Assembly (NCBI GenBank): GCA_958295665.1
Contig: OY282558.1
Location: 45,446,389 to 45,510,388 of the forward strand
DNA from: Tipula vernalis
Taxonomy: Eukaryota > Arthropoda > Insecta > Diptera > Tipulidae
Reading direction: 5' to 3'
DNA: 64,000 nucleotides
Shown: piece by piece, positions 1 to 13,030 of the stretch
Layout of the letters: each line of letters opens with the position of its first letter
Numbering within the stretch: position 1 is the stretch's first letter
Notes under the pieces: generated by a model
What the model saw: the letters and a program-made list of their open reading frames with translations, nothing else
Database searches by the model: none
Told to the model about the DNA's origin: nothing
Made by a program: the position numbers and the translations under genes

Positions 1-3000
1 ATTGGGGAAGAAGATTTTTTTGGGGAAAATATTTGTAAAATATAAATGATTGGTTTGGTGATCTTTAACCGACGATTTGTGGGAAAAGTGTCGTCCGAGA
101 AGCCGGATAGACCCAATTCTTTTATTTTTTTTTTAACGGCATTTCATTGTGGCATAACGAATTGAGAAATATAAAATTAAGTATTGTATAGACAATAAAT
201 ATAGAAATATGTACAACGGGTAATCAACATTGAGGCTGATATAGCCTAATACATAAAGAAAGCAACATTAGACAAATAACGGTTTTTTTCAGTCCTACGT
301 TAATAGGTCGTGTCTCGGACTCTAGTTTGGAGAACTTTAATCTGGCAACCCCAAAAATGTACAAATTCGAATTTATTACAGAAGTTCGGCAAAGAAATGT
401 CGCATTTGTATAAAACAAAATAAAATAAAATAGTAACAATGCGGCTGAATTAAATTCCTAAATGGTCTTGCGATTATTTATCATCCGTTCGTTCGTTTTT
501 TTTTAGGTGATGTCCTCTTAAACAAAAAACAAAAAAAAATGGAAAATTCTAATTTTAATTCAATTCAATTTTATTGAAAAATATGGATGAATAGAGAGAA
601 AATAAAGAAATATCCTTTTTTCCTGCTGCCATCATTTCCATTTTTATGCTACCTTCTTGTTGTTTTTTATTTTTTTTTTGGTTACATTTCTCATACATGG
701 TATCCTCTTATAGTATTTGAGGATAGGATATTCATAAATATTTTTTTTTTCTTGTTTGCGTTCCGTTTTTGTCTATGCAAATTTGTTTTCGATCCTTGTT
801 GAAGGATAAAAAAAGAAAGTTTAATGTAAGAAGTTTTATTTCTCTTCTGTATATACATTTTTGGTGCGTTCATATATGTACATATTGTTGTTGTTCTTCG
901 GAGAGATATAGATTGTAAATTATTTGCTACATGTGTTACACACATGATCCATGATTTTTTGTTTTTCTTATAGCCATATACGTATGTACATACATATTTA
1001 TTTAAGGATGATGTCCTTTTTTTGTTGTTTAGTATATGTTTGATACGATTTTATTAATATATAGTTTTTAAAGTATGTGTTATGCTTAATATGTGCGGGA
1101 AGCGAGGTGCTACATATTCCTCGGTTCCTAGGTACAAGGATTTATCATTTCACATTTTGTTTTACTAAATCGATCGACTTTCACTAAAGGAAACATGAAA
1201 AACAATATTATATTAATACCATCGGAAAACCCATCAGTTTTCCACCCGCACGCGTGCAATTGTTGTTGTTTATATTATAGAGTATATCTATTATTATTAC
1301 CACTAGTTTTTTTTTTTCAAATACAAAACAAAAAAATAAATGTTACATTAAAATTGAACAAGAGTCTATATATTTTTATTGAGTATAAATACGTATATAG
1401 AGTGTATACGTCTATAATCGTAATTTATTTTTCATTTTAAGAGAAAATAACACACAGTACAAAAAAAGAAAATCGCGTGTAACTGAGGAAAAATAATTTA
1501 AGGAGTGCCATTTTTTATTCTAGTTTTTGTTTTACCTATTTTATTTTCGCCATTATTAACCATTTTTGTGTGGTTTTTTGGTGGTGCTACTCAACTTCAT
1601 CCCCTTGAAATTAAACCAAATAATAACAACAAAAATGATGACAACCGAATTATGACGATTTTGTTCGTTGTTATTTGGCTGATTATTATTGTTATAATTT
1701 AATATTTGATGGTATCGGCATTACGAAAACAACCAAACCACCAAAAATATATTGGGCTAATTCGAAAAATATTCCAAAAGTTTTTTTTTTTGTATTTTTT
1801 TTTTTGAAATGTTTATCCGCACACATAAAAGTGTGACAATTTATCATTTTAGTTACATTTTCTAAATTTCGTTTCGTTGTTTTTCTTTTGTGAAAAATAG
1901 ACAACAAAATTATGCCACCCCTCCTTATATATCGAAAAACAAAAAAAAAAAAAAATTATGAAATATTGAAAGGGGATGGAAATGGATTGTTTTTTGGTTT
2001 TAACTATTTGTCAAAATGTAATATATTTATTCCGAAGAACTTTCATTCAGAACGCAAAATGTATTTTTCATATTTTTCCGAATTATGTACGAATCTATAT
2101 ACCAAAATGATGTAATGTGTATCGATACAAACACACATCATACATCAGAATATACATATCTATGGATATGTAGCCCAAAAAAAAAAAATTGGGCAAGCAA
2201 AAAACATTTTTTCCCCACCACCAACTAAACCGTATACCGATTCCGCCTCAGTACTCTACATACATACTAGAAAAATACACAAATAAATAAAATAAAAAAA
2301 GCTCACATAATTTCCTGCAGAGTAGATTTTCCATACCAAATCGAAGAAGACCAAACCTATATCGAATGAAAAGTGTGAGAGAAAGTAAAATATAAAAATC
2401 AAATAACACGAATTGGTCGAAACTCGAAAATATTATCGAACAGCATACAAAAAAAAAATAGATTTGAACGGACATGTATGTTGATCTATTTTCTATATAA
2501 ATTTTTCAATTCACTCATGTGAATGTTATTTCCCATTTTTTTTATTTTATTTGTGTGTGCATGAGTTGGGAACAACACACCATAAGCAGAGAGCTTTTTT
2601 CAACTTTTACCAAGAAATTTGCGAAATACAAAGTATTTTTGAAATCGGGTTATATTTTTAATGTTTTTAAGGGACGGTAAAAATACACATGTGAGCAAAG
2701 AAAGAATATGTGATGTATATACATATATACGATCCATATATGTATGGATATGTGGGATGAGTGCGATACGAAGGATTTAGAAGAAAAAAATTCAGATATC
2801 AAAAAACACAATACATCTTCGATTTTGACTTTTCTATTTTATTTATTTCGTTGTATATGGAATGAATGAAAAATTGGAAAAATGGCAAAGAAATTTATTT
2901 ATTTTTGTGTATAGTATACGATGGTCACTTTCGATTTTCTTCTTGATTTTTTATTATTGTACGAGTATTATTATAACCAAAAAGGGAAAATTGCGAAATC

Positions 3001-3300
3001 AATAGAAAATATTTCGTGCGTTTGAATTATGTGGATAGAAAACCGTGTATACATTTTACAGATACCCAGAATCGGACTCAAAATAAAGTCATAAAGACAT
3101 AATGTATAGATAGAATATGATCTTTTGATAGCTTTATTGAATGATTGACGGAAAGGTTATGACGTTTTGAATAAAATTCATTCATTAAAACCAAAACAAT
3201 GGAAACTAATTTTTAACAGTGTTGTGTTTGTGGTCTTAAAGATGTAATTCGCTGTACGTCGAACAGTTAAGACAGACAGTTAGTTTGCATTTCGTTATAC
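1..3300. other. AT-rich block, no gene recognised
   Basis: Homopolymer A and T runs and ATACATATGTA-type words dominate. Short open frames occur on both strands but show low-complexity composition and no recognisable domain. No transposon coding relic or inverted-repeat pair was seen here. The block resembles intronic, UTR or intergenic DNA of a fly; that is inference. Confidence 0.4.
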
Positions 3301-3599
3301 GTCCTATTCAACCCAGCCGTTAAGAAGTGAGGAATAGCGGCTTGCACCCAAAGTACAATGTACACATGTCAAGTAATAAGTTTTTTTTTGTAGGTTGAAA
3401 CCTACACCAAAAGATATCTCGAAGTGATTATTTGAGGAAAGATTCTAACGGTAATTTAAAGTACAGTTTGACACAAAAAAAATTGTAATAAATAAGAGAG
3501 CAAAAAGGCTAAAAGCCTAAATGGTTTAATAAGAAAGTTACGACAAAAACTTGTGCAGCCTTTATGAGAGAAAACATAAGAAAAAACTTAATAAAATCT

Positions 3600-5640
3600 T
3601 ATTTCTATTCTAATTTGTAAACAATATATCCCAAAATTTTTAGCTTAATTGCACCGATAGTTAAGCGTTAATTAAATTTGGAAATGAAGCTCGTTTTTTA
3701 AATATTTTTTTATTAAATTGCATGAAAATTTTTGCTCAAACTCTCGATTTGATTGAAAATGAATTTTTAGTCCAAACTTTGTTCAAATTTTGTTTTACCC
3801 CATTCTAAATAGAAATTCACTCAAACTGTTATTAAAGGCAGGCAGCATTAAATATTTTGCTAAAATTGTTTTTGAAAATGTGTTTGCCAAATGCAAAATA
3901 AAGAAGACAATTTCTACTTAAAGTTCCGCTCAAATTCATTATATATAGTTTAGAAGTCAAGCTATCTTCTCTCTTCGTTCGCTTAATCAATTTCCTCTTT
4001 GTCGAATGCTGTTGACCAATTTAGACTAGATTTATGTTCAAAATTCCATTTATCATTTAGTTCATCTTCGAGATCTGCTTGGAACTAAATTTCTGACCAA
4101 AAATCTTAATTATTTTCGAGTCCATTTTGATTTTAAACTAAGTTACTAGAGTGAATACCATTCACATATTAAAACGAAAATTACAATGATCAATTAGCAG
4201 AATACCTAAATATTTGTTAAAGCTATAAATTTCAATAAAGTTTTCATTTCAATTTAATTCAATGAGCGTGATCAAAATTACAATTAACAAACATTCAAGT
4301 ACAGTTTGGAAGTTAACCTCAATTTTGGATTAAAATGTCCCTCACAGTTGATTCAAATCCAGAAGGAATTGTAATCTAATTTTATTATGGATGCATCCAA
4401 GGTTCTATTTTTTGGTCCAATTCAAATGGGTTTCAAAATATGTATTTTGGTTTTCCCTTGACATATCTATTCTTTGCTCCACCTAATTTGCTCTGATTTT
4501 TTTTGTTTTCAAATTGAAAATCCACTCACCAAATCTATTGTGCAATGTAAGCTTACAATATTTTTCTCTCAAAATTTTGTGAAATCAAAATTCTAATTGT
4601 AACTCAATTCCTATATACTCGTATAATTTTACCAAAGATTTTATTTGGTTTGGAATGACAATACCATTTTTTTAAATATAAATTCCTAATTCTAATTTCT
4701 CTTAAACTTTCCGATACAAATTTCTAAACTAAATTCTAAGGAAATTTTGTTGGTTGTTTGAGACCAAATCTCGAATTGCAACTCAATTCTTACCTAATTG
4801 TAATTAAAATTATGTTTAACTCTAGTTTAGAACACGAAATTTATACTCAAATTTTTGCTCAAAACCAAGTAGAATGTCCTAATCAATTTCTATTCTAAAT
4901 TTACAAATCAATTTTTAACCCAAATAACACTGTACAACGATTTGTACTGTTTAAATTCCATGCAAAATGTAGCTAGTTTAATCCAGAAACATTTTCTTAA
5001 TTTTTATTTTAAATTTAACTCAAAATATTGAATTCTGGTGTGGTTCGAATTGTAACTCAATTAAAATTGTATCTGTTTAATTTTAAACTGAAAATTTATT
5101 GATTTAAAACCGGAGGTTTTTTTTTTTAATCAACACAATTTAGTGATGCCCTGGTTGGAATTTTTATTCAAAGATCGGAATTCAAACTCTATTTATAGCA
5201 AAGTTCTGCTGAAAACTACGATTAGCTTTTGTTTCATATTAAACACAATATGTTGTTCAAATCTTGTTTGTGATTCTAATTCAATTTCTAAATTTTTAAA
5301 TCCAATTTGAGTTCCTACTCAAGAAATTATTCAATTACATTTGGGAATTTTTTTCTTTAAATACTAAAATTAATCTACTTAAAATTTTGTTCACAATCAT
5401 TACGTTCAATTTTAGAATTGAAGCTAATTTTGTTACCTTTAAATTTTCCTCTAATTTTGGTTAAATCCATCGTGTTTTAATTGTAATTCGAAATCGATTT
5501 GTAATTTACCAAAATTTTTTTTAATTTAATTTAATTTGTAATCAAATTTACATTCAACATTTCCCTCAAACATATATAACTTGGAACCCATTTTAAATAT
5601 GAATTTCATTAAAACTGTTGCTCAAGTGCATAAATGGGGT
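3600..5640. repeat. Cryptically simple A/T-rich DNA
   Basis: About 2 kb is built from endlessly reshuffled short words such as CTCAAATTT, AATTCTAATT, GTAACTCAATT and TTTTGTTCAAA, with no fixed period. This looks like an ancient, heavily mutated minisatellite or slippage-driven region. No coding potential is visible on either strand. Confidence 0.5.
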
Positions 5641-6539
5641 AGAATTGCATTTGCTATGTTCTTAGAGTTTAAGGAATTTTGACGCTTGTTTGATTCGTTT
5701 AAATTCCGATGAATTTTTCTACAAACATTTCCATATTTTGCCTTAATCAGATAAATGTCACAACATGGATTATTTCATTTTTGATAAAGGCACAAAATCT
5801 GCTTTCCTGTAATGACTCCAGATCGTCAAATAATGTGCAGTAAGGTATTGAGATATGTATTTTAATTTGACGTTTATTTGAGATATAAATTTTAATTAGC
5901 GGATTTTAGGCCAAAGTGAAACATTTTAAACTTCTAAAAAAAATATTTGTTGGTCTAAATTTAGAATTTGGCTTATAAAATATTTTCTATATCAAATTTA
6001 AAGCTATGAAAGTCGAATTACGTTATTCTTGAAGAAAAATTAAAAATATTTGGAAAAAACCATAAAATATGTGGTAAAACGTAAAATAAGTGGAAATATG
6101 TAAAAATCTGTGATTATGCCAAAATATTTAAAAATATGTGGTAACATATAGGGTTCATTCGGCTTTATTTGTTCTAAAAAGAATAACTATCCAACAAACT
6201 TTTGGTTTGGATATCCCAAACAAAATATTTTTAAAGAAAACTGAAAATATTTACTACATTTAAAAAAGTTTGGTTTACAAATTGCAAGAACAAAAATAAA
6301 ATTAAATTTGGCGATTACTTAGCTGGCGAACCTTCGTAAGTGATGGAGGAAAAATGTACGACTTAAGCTTCTTATATACATACTTTACTTTACTATAATT
6401 TACTTTAAAGGATATTGGTTGGTCGAATTATACGACGGCCCAGTAGGTGCCTTCTGTAAATTATTGCATTAATACTTTTGTTAGTGAGATAGACGTGAAA
6501 GACTGCGAAACCTGCGTTTATTTTTATTCTCTATCGTAG

Positions 6540-7260
6540 TTGCTTGCCATCGAAGTTATTCTAAATTATCAATATTATTCAATATTTTCGAGATTATTTG
6601 ACGTCCTCTAGTTATTATTTTGAGAAAGATAGCTTATTTGAGGTTTGTTTGGCATGCAGTGTAATATATTATCGATAATATTAAAGATTTTTCGATTATT
6701 CGAGTTTTGTTTATAGTTCGATTTAGAAGATCAGATTATTTAGATCTTCAAATTGTTAGTGTTAAATAGCTTTGAGTGGCGTATGACAGCGAAAGTATAA
6801 CCATTATATTATTCAATATTTTTCAGATTAATCGAGATCCTTAGTGGTTTCTCGCTTTTTTCAAGATTATTATAGATTCCATATTTATTCGAGTCTTCGG
6901 CGAATATTCGAAATTTTTTGTGAATATCTAAGCTATAGGCTATTCTATAAAAGTAAGACTATTAAACCATTTCGAGATTATTCGATCATTTTGAAATTTT
7001 TCGGGTTTCTCGATATTCCTCGAAATTTACAAGGTTTTGCAACTGCGCGTCTTGTTAAAGAATTAGTGATTTTGGGAATATTTCAAATTTTCAAGGATTG
7101 CTTGTTATCGAGATTATTGTTGAAAACTTGTTGAGATTTGTCAGATTTAGAGACTAGACGTTCGGTAAATTTTCAACATTATTGCAGATTTTCCAAATTA
7201 TTCGAGAGATTTTGTTTTTATTGAAAATTATTCAAAGTTCCCAAAAGAAAATAATTCAGA
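6540..7260 (+). repeat. Degenerate TCGAGATTATTCGA satellite
   Basis: The segment is a series of diverged copies of a ~10-20 bp motif reading roughly TTATTCGAGATTTTTCGA, for example around 6570-6600, 6820-6850, 6900-6930 and 6960-7030. Copies have drifted too far for a clean period. The small open frames at 6844-7134 and 7182-7409 are translations of this array and are not called as genes. The complement of the same motif appears at 12.72-13.03 kb. Confidence 0.5.
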
Positions 7261-7497
7261 GAAGCAAAGTTTTTGACCATTTTTGGTCGTTTAAACCAAT
7301 AGAGTCAAGAAAAAGGTGCCCTAAACATTACTACTACAAGGTTTTGGTCGAGGTGACCTGGACAAAGTCGTTTCGTTTTATATTATATTTTCACTTGCAA
7401 GCTCAATAAAAATAGCTTTCCTGCATTCAAACGACTACATAAAAGTTTCGATTATGGCGAGGTAATGTGATAAAATGAACGAAAGTTTAGGTTGCCT

Positions 7498-7533
7498 ATT
7501 ATTATTATTATTATTATTATTGGGGGGGGGGGG
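7498..7533. repeat. (ATT)n microsatellite plus G12 run
   Basis: Eight ATT trinucleotides (7498-7521) are followed directly by twelve consecutive G (7522-7533). The G run is striking in DNA this AT-rich. On the minus strand the tract reads C12 followed by (AAT)n, which would fit the 3' tail of an I/R1-type LINE. Confidence 0.8.
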
Positions 7534-7620
7534 CATGCGGGCGATCAGCCACTTCGCACTGCGACCTAAAAGGTCTATTGTGCTGGCCCCTGCTTAATTA
7601 TCCGTCCAGTCAATATTCAG
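7522..7620 (-). mobile_element. Possible LINE 3' end
   Basis: This short island is much more GC-rich than its surroundings. Read on the minus strand it contains a GACC-TTTTA-GGTC stem-loop (7563-7575), then a GC-rich stretch, C12 and an (AAT)n tail. Trinucleotide-tailed 3' ends of this kind are known for I/R1-superclade LINEs. No reverse transcriptase sequence was recognised upstream (above 7620), so this would be a severely 5'-truncated copy. Assignment is inference. Confidence 0.3.
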
Positions 7621-9685
7621 GTTCTTAATGAACGGTACATATTCGGTACAAGTAAAACATTGTTAGTAAGTGATTCTAGATCTTAAATAATAATAATTAG
7701 AATACATAAAGCTCAATTTTCATAAAAAATTATTTTTCGGTTCATTTTTAGCTAATAAAATTAAAATAAGTCTGCGAGACTCAACCCATGCCGATTAGGG
7801 TTAAAAAATTCCAAATTTTCTACAATAAAAGCTTTTTAAATTAAAATCATTCCGAAATCTTAAATTTTCAGTTATTTTTTTTAATTTCCAAATTTAAAAG
7901 TGAAATTTTATTCTATATTTTTTCGAAAATAAAATTCGCTTAATCCAAAATTTGTATGCACTGGTAAATACGTTCCAGATACCTATATTCTTTTGACCAC
8001 CAGTCTAGGAAGTGGTAATCCTTCGTCACCCCTTGGTTGTTTGGAAGAAAACAAGTCCTAAGTTGGAAAAACGTGCCAAAGCAAATCCATTTTCATTGGA
8101 CGTACGATCCAATATAGGCGTCGAAATGATGATCATCAACGTGTTTTTGCACATCGATCCACGATCGAATGTACCTCGGAGAAAATCGTGGACGACGTGC
8201 GGATTATAGGGGTACTTGTGATGGTGCATATACCGATAAAGAGAATTTTTCCAAACGAAGGAAAATAGACTAGCAAAAAAATGATGGCCCCAAAGTAATT
8301 CTGGTTGTGTTGGACTTGGAAGAATGAAGATTTTTATTTACTAAAATAACCACACCTTTTCTTTTGCTTTTTGGCACAGGAACTGGTGACATGTTGATCT
8401 CCTGAGCACTTCATATGAAATGGAACTTTTCACTAAAATTGGGGCCACGAGGATTCCAGGTGCCAATTCAAAAGGACTAAGGATTGATTTGAATATTGAG
8501 AGACGGAATTGATTTCGGATCAATGAGATTATATGGATGGGTTAGTTGTATGTTGCGTGATAAACAAGGTTGAATGCTTTGATAGAAATTCTGGGTAGAG
8601 TGGACGGTTGATGGGGGCACTGGATGAAGTACAATCATTTTGAGGGCCGGTTTGTAGTAGTTAACTCTCGTGGAGATACCTACCACTTGCTGGAATAAAG
8701 CATGGTTATTTTAAGTTGTTTCAAGGTAGAAATGGCTGAAAAATATTCGGAAAATTCCCAGAAATACCTGTAAATAAATTGTCAAATAAATATAACTTAC
8801 TTAATGGCCATATGTCTAATAGAAAAATGAGGTGTTAAAATTGGAAAAGAAAAGTTTAAAGAATGTAAGTAAATTTACCTTCAGAAGTAAGTAAGGCTAT
8901 AGTCTTGCATGCCGCGAGTCCATCAAAGTTGGAATAAAAAGTTCATGATTGTTGACATCACGTATGAAATTCACTATCTGGGTTCGGAACTGCTGCCATC
9001 TACTTACTAGTAATTGTGGACTGATTAGATGAAGGTGATGGATAACCGCATTGAAGAGACCGTTACCATCACCGTGAATTTAATACACTGACATCAGATA
9101 TTGGTCGGGTTTCCCTAAATCAACAACTGGTTGTATCACTATGTTACAATTAAAATGGCAATCTTGTATTGTTATTGTTGTATCTCTTTCCAAGATAAAT
9201 CGGGTTAAATTGCAAAATGGTATCCATCGTGGTTCAATAAAATTCCGGGTCGTTTAAAAAATGCAGGCTTATCGTAAGCACTTTCACAATAAAAAAAATT
9301 AGTTGAGCTATGTTCAAATTGAATCAATAGCGGACTATTTCATTTCCTGTGCCGCTCAGTCATTCTTTGGTTCTAGCTTATTAGCAATGTTATGCTTGGA
9401 GGTATTGCGGTTCATCAAAATACTGTACATGTATTGGTGTATTTTATCTCATGTATTGCTTTGTATTGATATAAGTGTTTAGGCAGTAATAACCTGAAAC
9501 TGTTAATTTGGTGAGAGGAATTGAATGTTAGATTTTGTTTAACGTTGTTGTGATGGTATCGGAATATACTGGAGTTCGGTATTGGAAAGTGACGACATTT
9601 AACGGTTAAATGAAATTAATTAAATAAGCAAATAATAAAAAATTAGATCTCGTATTAGTGCATAAAAATTAAGTTATAATTTTTA

Positions 9686-9805
9686 TGGTCACAAGGCAAA
9701 ATCGGTTACGTCGACTTAAGGCGAAAATTATTTTCAAATTTTTTCTTTTTCTTCCTCTCTAGACAATTCATCTAATTTGACTAAAGTTGTTATGCCTTGT
9801 GACCA
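9686..9805. mobile_element. 120-bp MITE with 13-bp TIRs
   Basis: TGGTCACAAGGCA at 9686-9698 is matched perfectly by its reverse complement at 9793-9805. The 94-bp interior is T-rich and has no coding capacity. No clear target duplication is visible outside the ends, so the superfamily is not assigned. A related tail (TGTTATGTCTTGTG) occurs once more near 9949-9962. Confidence 0.5.
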
Positions 9806-11399
9806 CAGATTTATTTCAGTGAAATAAATATCAAACCTAATTAATTTTAGAGTTGTTAAAAAAAAGATTAGGATTTTTAGGATTTTTGAACAAAACCGGT
9901 ACTAGCCCCTCTGAAGTTAAAGCAATAAATGAAATAGTAGTTAGAAATTGTTATGTCTTGTGCTAATAATTTACTACTATTAAAATAATTTAAAATCGGT
10001 CTCTCTTTGATATCTACAACTTATCATTTTCAAATTTGTGTAAACGGTCGCTTTACCCATTTACACAGTATCTTATTTTTTTTTAGAGAATCAGGCTGCA
10101 GGTCGTCCAAAACAACAAAGAAATACATACATATTTTCCCATGGAAGTCTTATAATCCTAGTGTTCGGTCTGGCCAAAATTAAAAAAATAATCACGATTT
10201 TTATGTCAAAATTATAGCATAAAACGCACTCGTTTATCACGAAAAAATCCAACTTTTTTTTTGGATTTAGATGTCAAAATTCCGTGGATTTGGCTGTCAA
10301 ATGAAAATATATTTTGCTCAGCTGTTTTTCTTTCATATAAAATTAAACATTAAATTTAAATATAAGTGAAATGTAGACATATAGTTATCTAATTTCTGGT
10401 ATAAAGTAATTAGCGTGATTTTGAGAAATCAATGGGCCAAGCGTGCGCGATTTGTTTATTACACGCTCCCGTGAAGTTAAATTCAACAAGGAAAGGTATG
10501 AGTACGACTTCTTAAGTTAAAAATGTTAACTAATTGGGATTATGTTATGTTCCAATGCCAAAACAAAAGGCATTTCAAAAAATTCAAACCAGATTATGTA
10601 GTACATGAATTAGAAAAGAAATTGTCCGGTAAACATGTTGTAATTATTCATTAAAATTTACCAAAGGCAACACGTAAAATAAGGACTTAATTGAAGCAAA
10701 ATATTGTCTACTAACAGAAAAATTTCATCCAAAATTCTTTAACGTTCATGTTCTGTGGCCCTATTCTGGTAATTCCCGGGAAATAGAAATTTTAAATTTT
10801 GTAGCAGTTTTATTCCCTATTTGGGAAAATATTATTCCAAATTATTGCAGTTTTGACGTTTGGTTTTCCATACCTAATTTAAGAAAAAATTCTCGGGGAA
10901 TTGTTAATTAATAGCTACACTGTTAACAAACTTAATAATAAAATTTACATTTCTTATCTTTATGTTAAATATGGCTACAAAAACTGATAAACCGTATTTA
11001 TATGTAGGTGAATCCAAGTAATTTGACAGCCGGGCCAAGCAATATTGACACTAGACCTAGTAACGTTGAACCAAGCGTTACCAACAAACCTAAAACTAGC
11101 AGACCTCTTAGAACTAAAAGAATAAGAGGTTCGTAATTTAAAAATGTTCATTTTATTTGTAGAAATGCGTAACACAGCAGAATGCCAGTCTCTAATGCAT
11201 CACCAGAGTGATTGGTTGGTTTTACCAACCCAGTGGCCTAACTATAAATTTTGGGCCCCCCACGCAACATTTTTTTGGGCCCCTAAAAATGTTTCTTGTT
11301 ATCTAAGAACAAGTAGAGCTTTTAGTGAAAACTTATTTCTTCTTATCGTTTAGTCTCGCATTAATTAATTGTATCTGATTTTGAGAGTAGATGACACGA

Positions 11400-11570
11400 A
11401 GCATCTTGCAACTCAATTCTCTGACGATTTCTAAGTATATCGATAAAGCATCACCAAATACGAATATAATTTGAAAAATATTAAGAATTTCGAAATAATC
11501 TCAAAAATGTCGAATTTTCAAAGTATCTTGAATATTCTTGAAAGTTCTCAAATATCGAATTATCCGTAAG
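11400..11570. repeat. Short patch of CTCGAA-type satellite
   Basis: Motifs such as AATTTCGAAATAATCTCAAAAATGTCGAA and repeated CTTGAA/CTCAAA words mark a small patch of the satellite seen more clearly at 12.72-13.03 kb. It immediately precedes the ~250-bp tandem array. Confidence 0.35.
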
Positions 11571-11579
11571 TTTTGTTAA

Positions 11580-12690
11580 AAAATTGTATAAGCATAAAAT
11601 ATGTATTTGCAAAAATTGCCAATTAGTTTTAAGTTTGATAATTAATTTAAACAAGCTTGAGGTTTAACGTTAAAATGTTTAATGTATTTGCAAAACAAAT
11701 CATGAACTTTTAATATTACAAGCTTTCAATTTTCAAAGCTTTTTTAACCAATCCATTTTATTTAGAAATATGATTTTACAAAGGGTGACGGAATTTTGGG
11801 TAAAATTTAGAATATTTGTTTAAGAGGTTTCCAAATCAAACCTTTTAACTCTAGAATTTGATATTATAAAGGAAGGTGGTATTTAGGATAAATTTAGAAT
11901 ATTTGTGTTCAATGAGCTTTAAGCTTGATAATTAAATTATACCTTTTGGGTGTGAACTTAACATTTGTGAGCCGTTTCATAATTTCAGGTTTTTGTTAAA
12001 ATGTTTTATGAGCAAAAATTTGGTTTTGCAAAAAATGTCAAGAACTAGTATTTTTAAGAGCTTTCAAATAGAAAAGCTTTCTAAACCAAACCATTTTACT
12101 CAGAAATTAAATTTTACAAAGGGTAAGGGCTTGAATCAAATCATTTCACTCTGACATTTGGTATTAAAATGGGAGACGAAATTTTGGGATACATTTAGAA
12201 TATTTGTTAACAATGAGCTTTAGGGTTGAACACAACACTCCTGAACGCTTAAAATTCCTGAGCACTTTAATAATTTCTGGTTTTTGTTACAATGCTTTAA
12301 GCGCAATATTATGTCTATTTGCAAAAACTTTCAAGAGCTGTGGTTTTAAGAGCTTTCACTGATCCAAACTTTTTAAACAATTTATCCCAAAATTCCGTTA
12401 TAAAGGAAATAAATTTAGAATGTTTGTTTCCAATAAGCTTTAACCTTAACGATTAATTCATACTTTTTGGGTTTCAACTTAACATTTTTGAGCCTTTTCA
12501 TAATTTGACGTTTCTGTTAAAATGTTTTTGTAAAAAATAGTTTTAGAAGCTATCACATATCGAAGCTTTTTAACCCAAATCATTTACTTTTTATTCTGAA
12601 ACTTAATATTTTAAAGGAAGGTGGGATTTTGGAATAAATTTAGATTATTTGTTTTCAATAAGCTTTAAGCTTGACAATTAATTCCTGTAA
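11580..12690 (+). repeat. Ancient tandem array, ~230-300 bp unit
   Basis: An anchor phrase (aaATTTAGAATATTTGT) recurs at about 11804, 11891, 12192, 12411 and 12638. It is usually followed by an AATRAGCTTTAAGCTTGA-type phrase and preceded by AAAGGNNGGNNATTTTGGG. Further shared phrases (TTTTTGAGCCTTTTCATAATTT, GTTAAAATGTTTT, CAAGAGCT) recur in the same order between anchors. Units are heavily diverged with indels, and one interval is short (~87 bp). No coding sequence is seen. Confidence 0.6.
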
Positions 12691-12724
12691 GTTCTTACAA
12701 TTTAAAGCTAACCGCAGAACATTG

Positions 12725-13030
12725 CCTTACAAAATTCGAATAAATTCGAATAAATTCGAAAATCTTTAAAACTCTCGAATAGTTCTAGAAATGTCCAAAA
12801 AATTAAGAAATCTAGAATAAACCGTGGAACAATCATGATTCACCTAGAAAAATTCGAATTGAAAAATTGAATCGATTAATTTGAAAAGTTGCATTTCTAA
12901 AAGTGCTACTTTGGTCATTTTCAAAAGTATTGATTCAATTCTCGAATACCATCGAACAATCAAATACACTCTACTAAAATCTCAAACATACACGAATAAT
13001 CTCGAAAATCTCGAATAACCTGGCTGTTTC
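12725..13030 (-). repeat. Degenerate AATCTCGAATAATCTCGA satellite
   Basis: Diverged copies of AATTCGAATAAATTCGAAAATC and AATAATCTCGAAAATCTCGAATAA fill the segment. These are the complement of the motif in the 6540-7260 array, so the two arrays lie in opposite orientations about 5.5 kb apart. The flanking GC-rich phrases gggccccccacg (near 11250) and catgggcccccc (near 13740) may be the two ends of one old element. Confidence 0.45.

Noticed and set aside
8012..8686. Overlapping open frames of 60-69 codons on both strands
   Set aside because: The region is a little more GC-rich, but no frame contains a motif I recognise and none extends beyond chance length.
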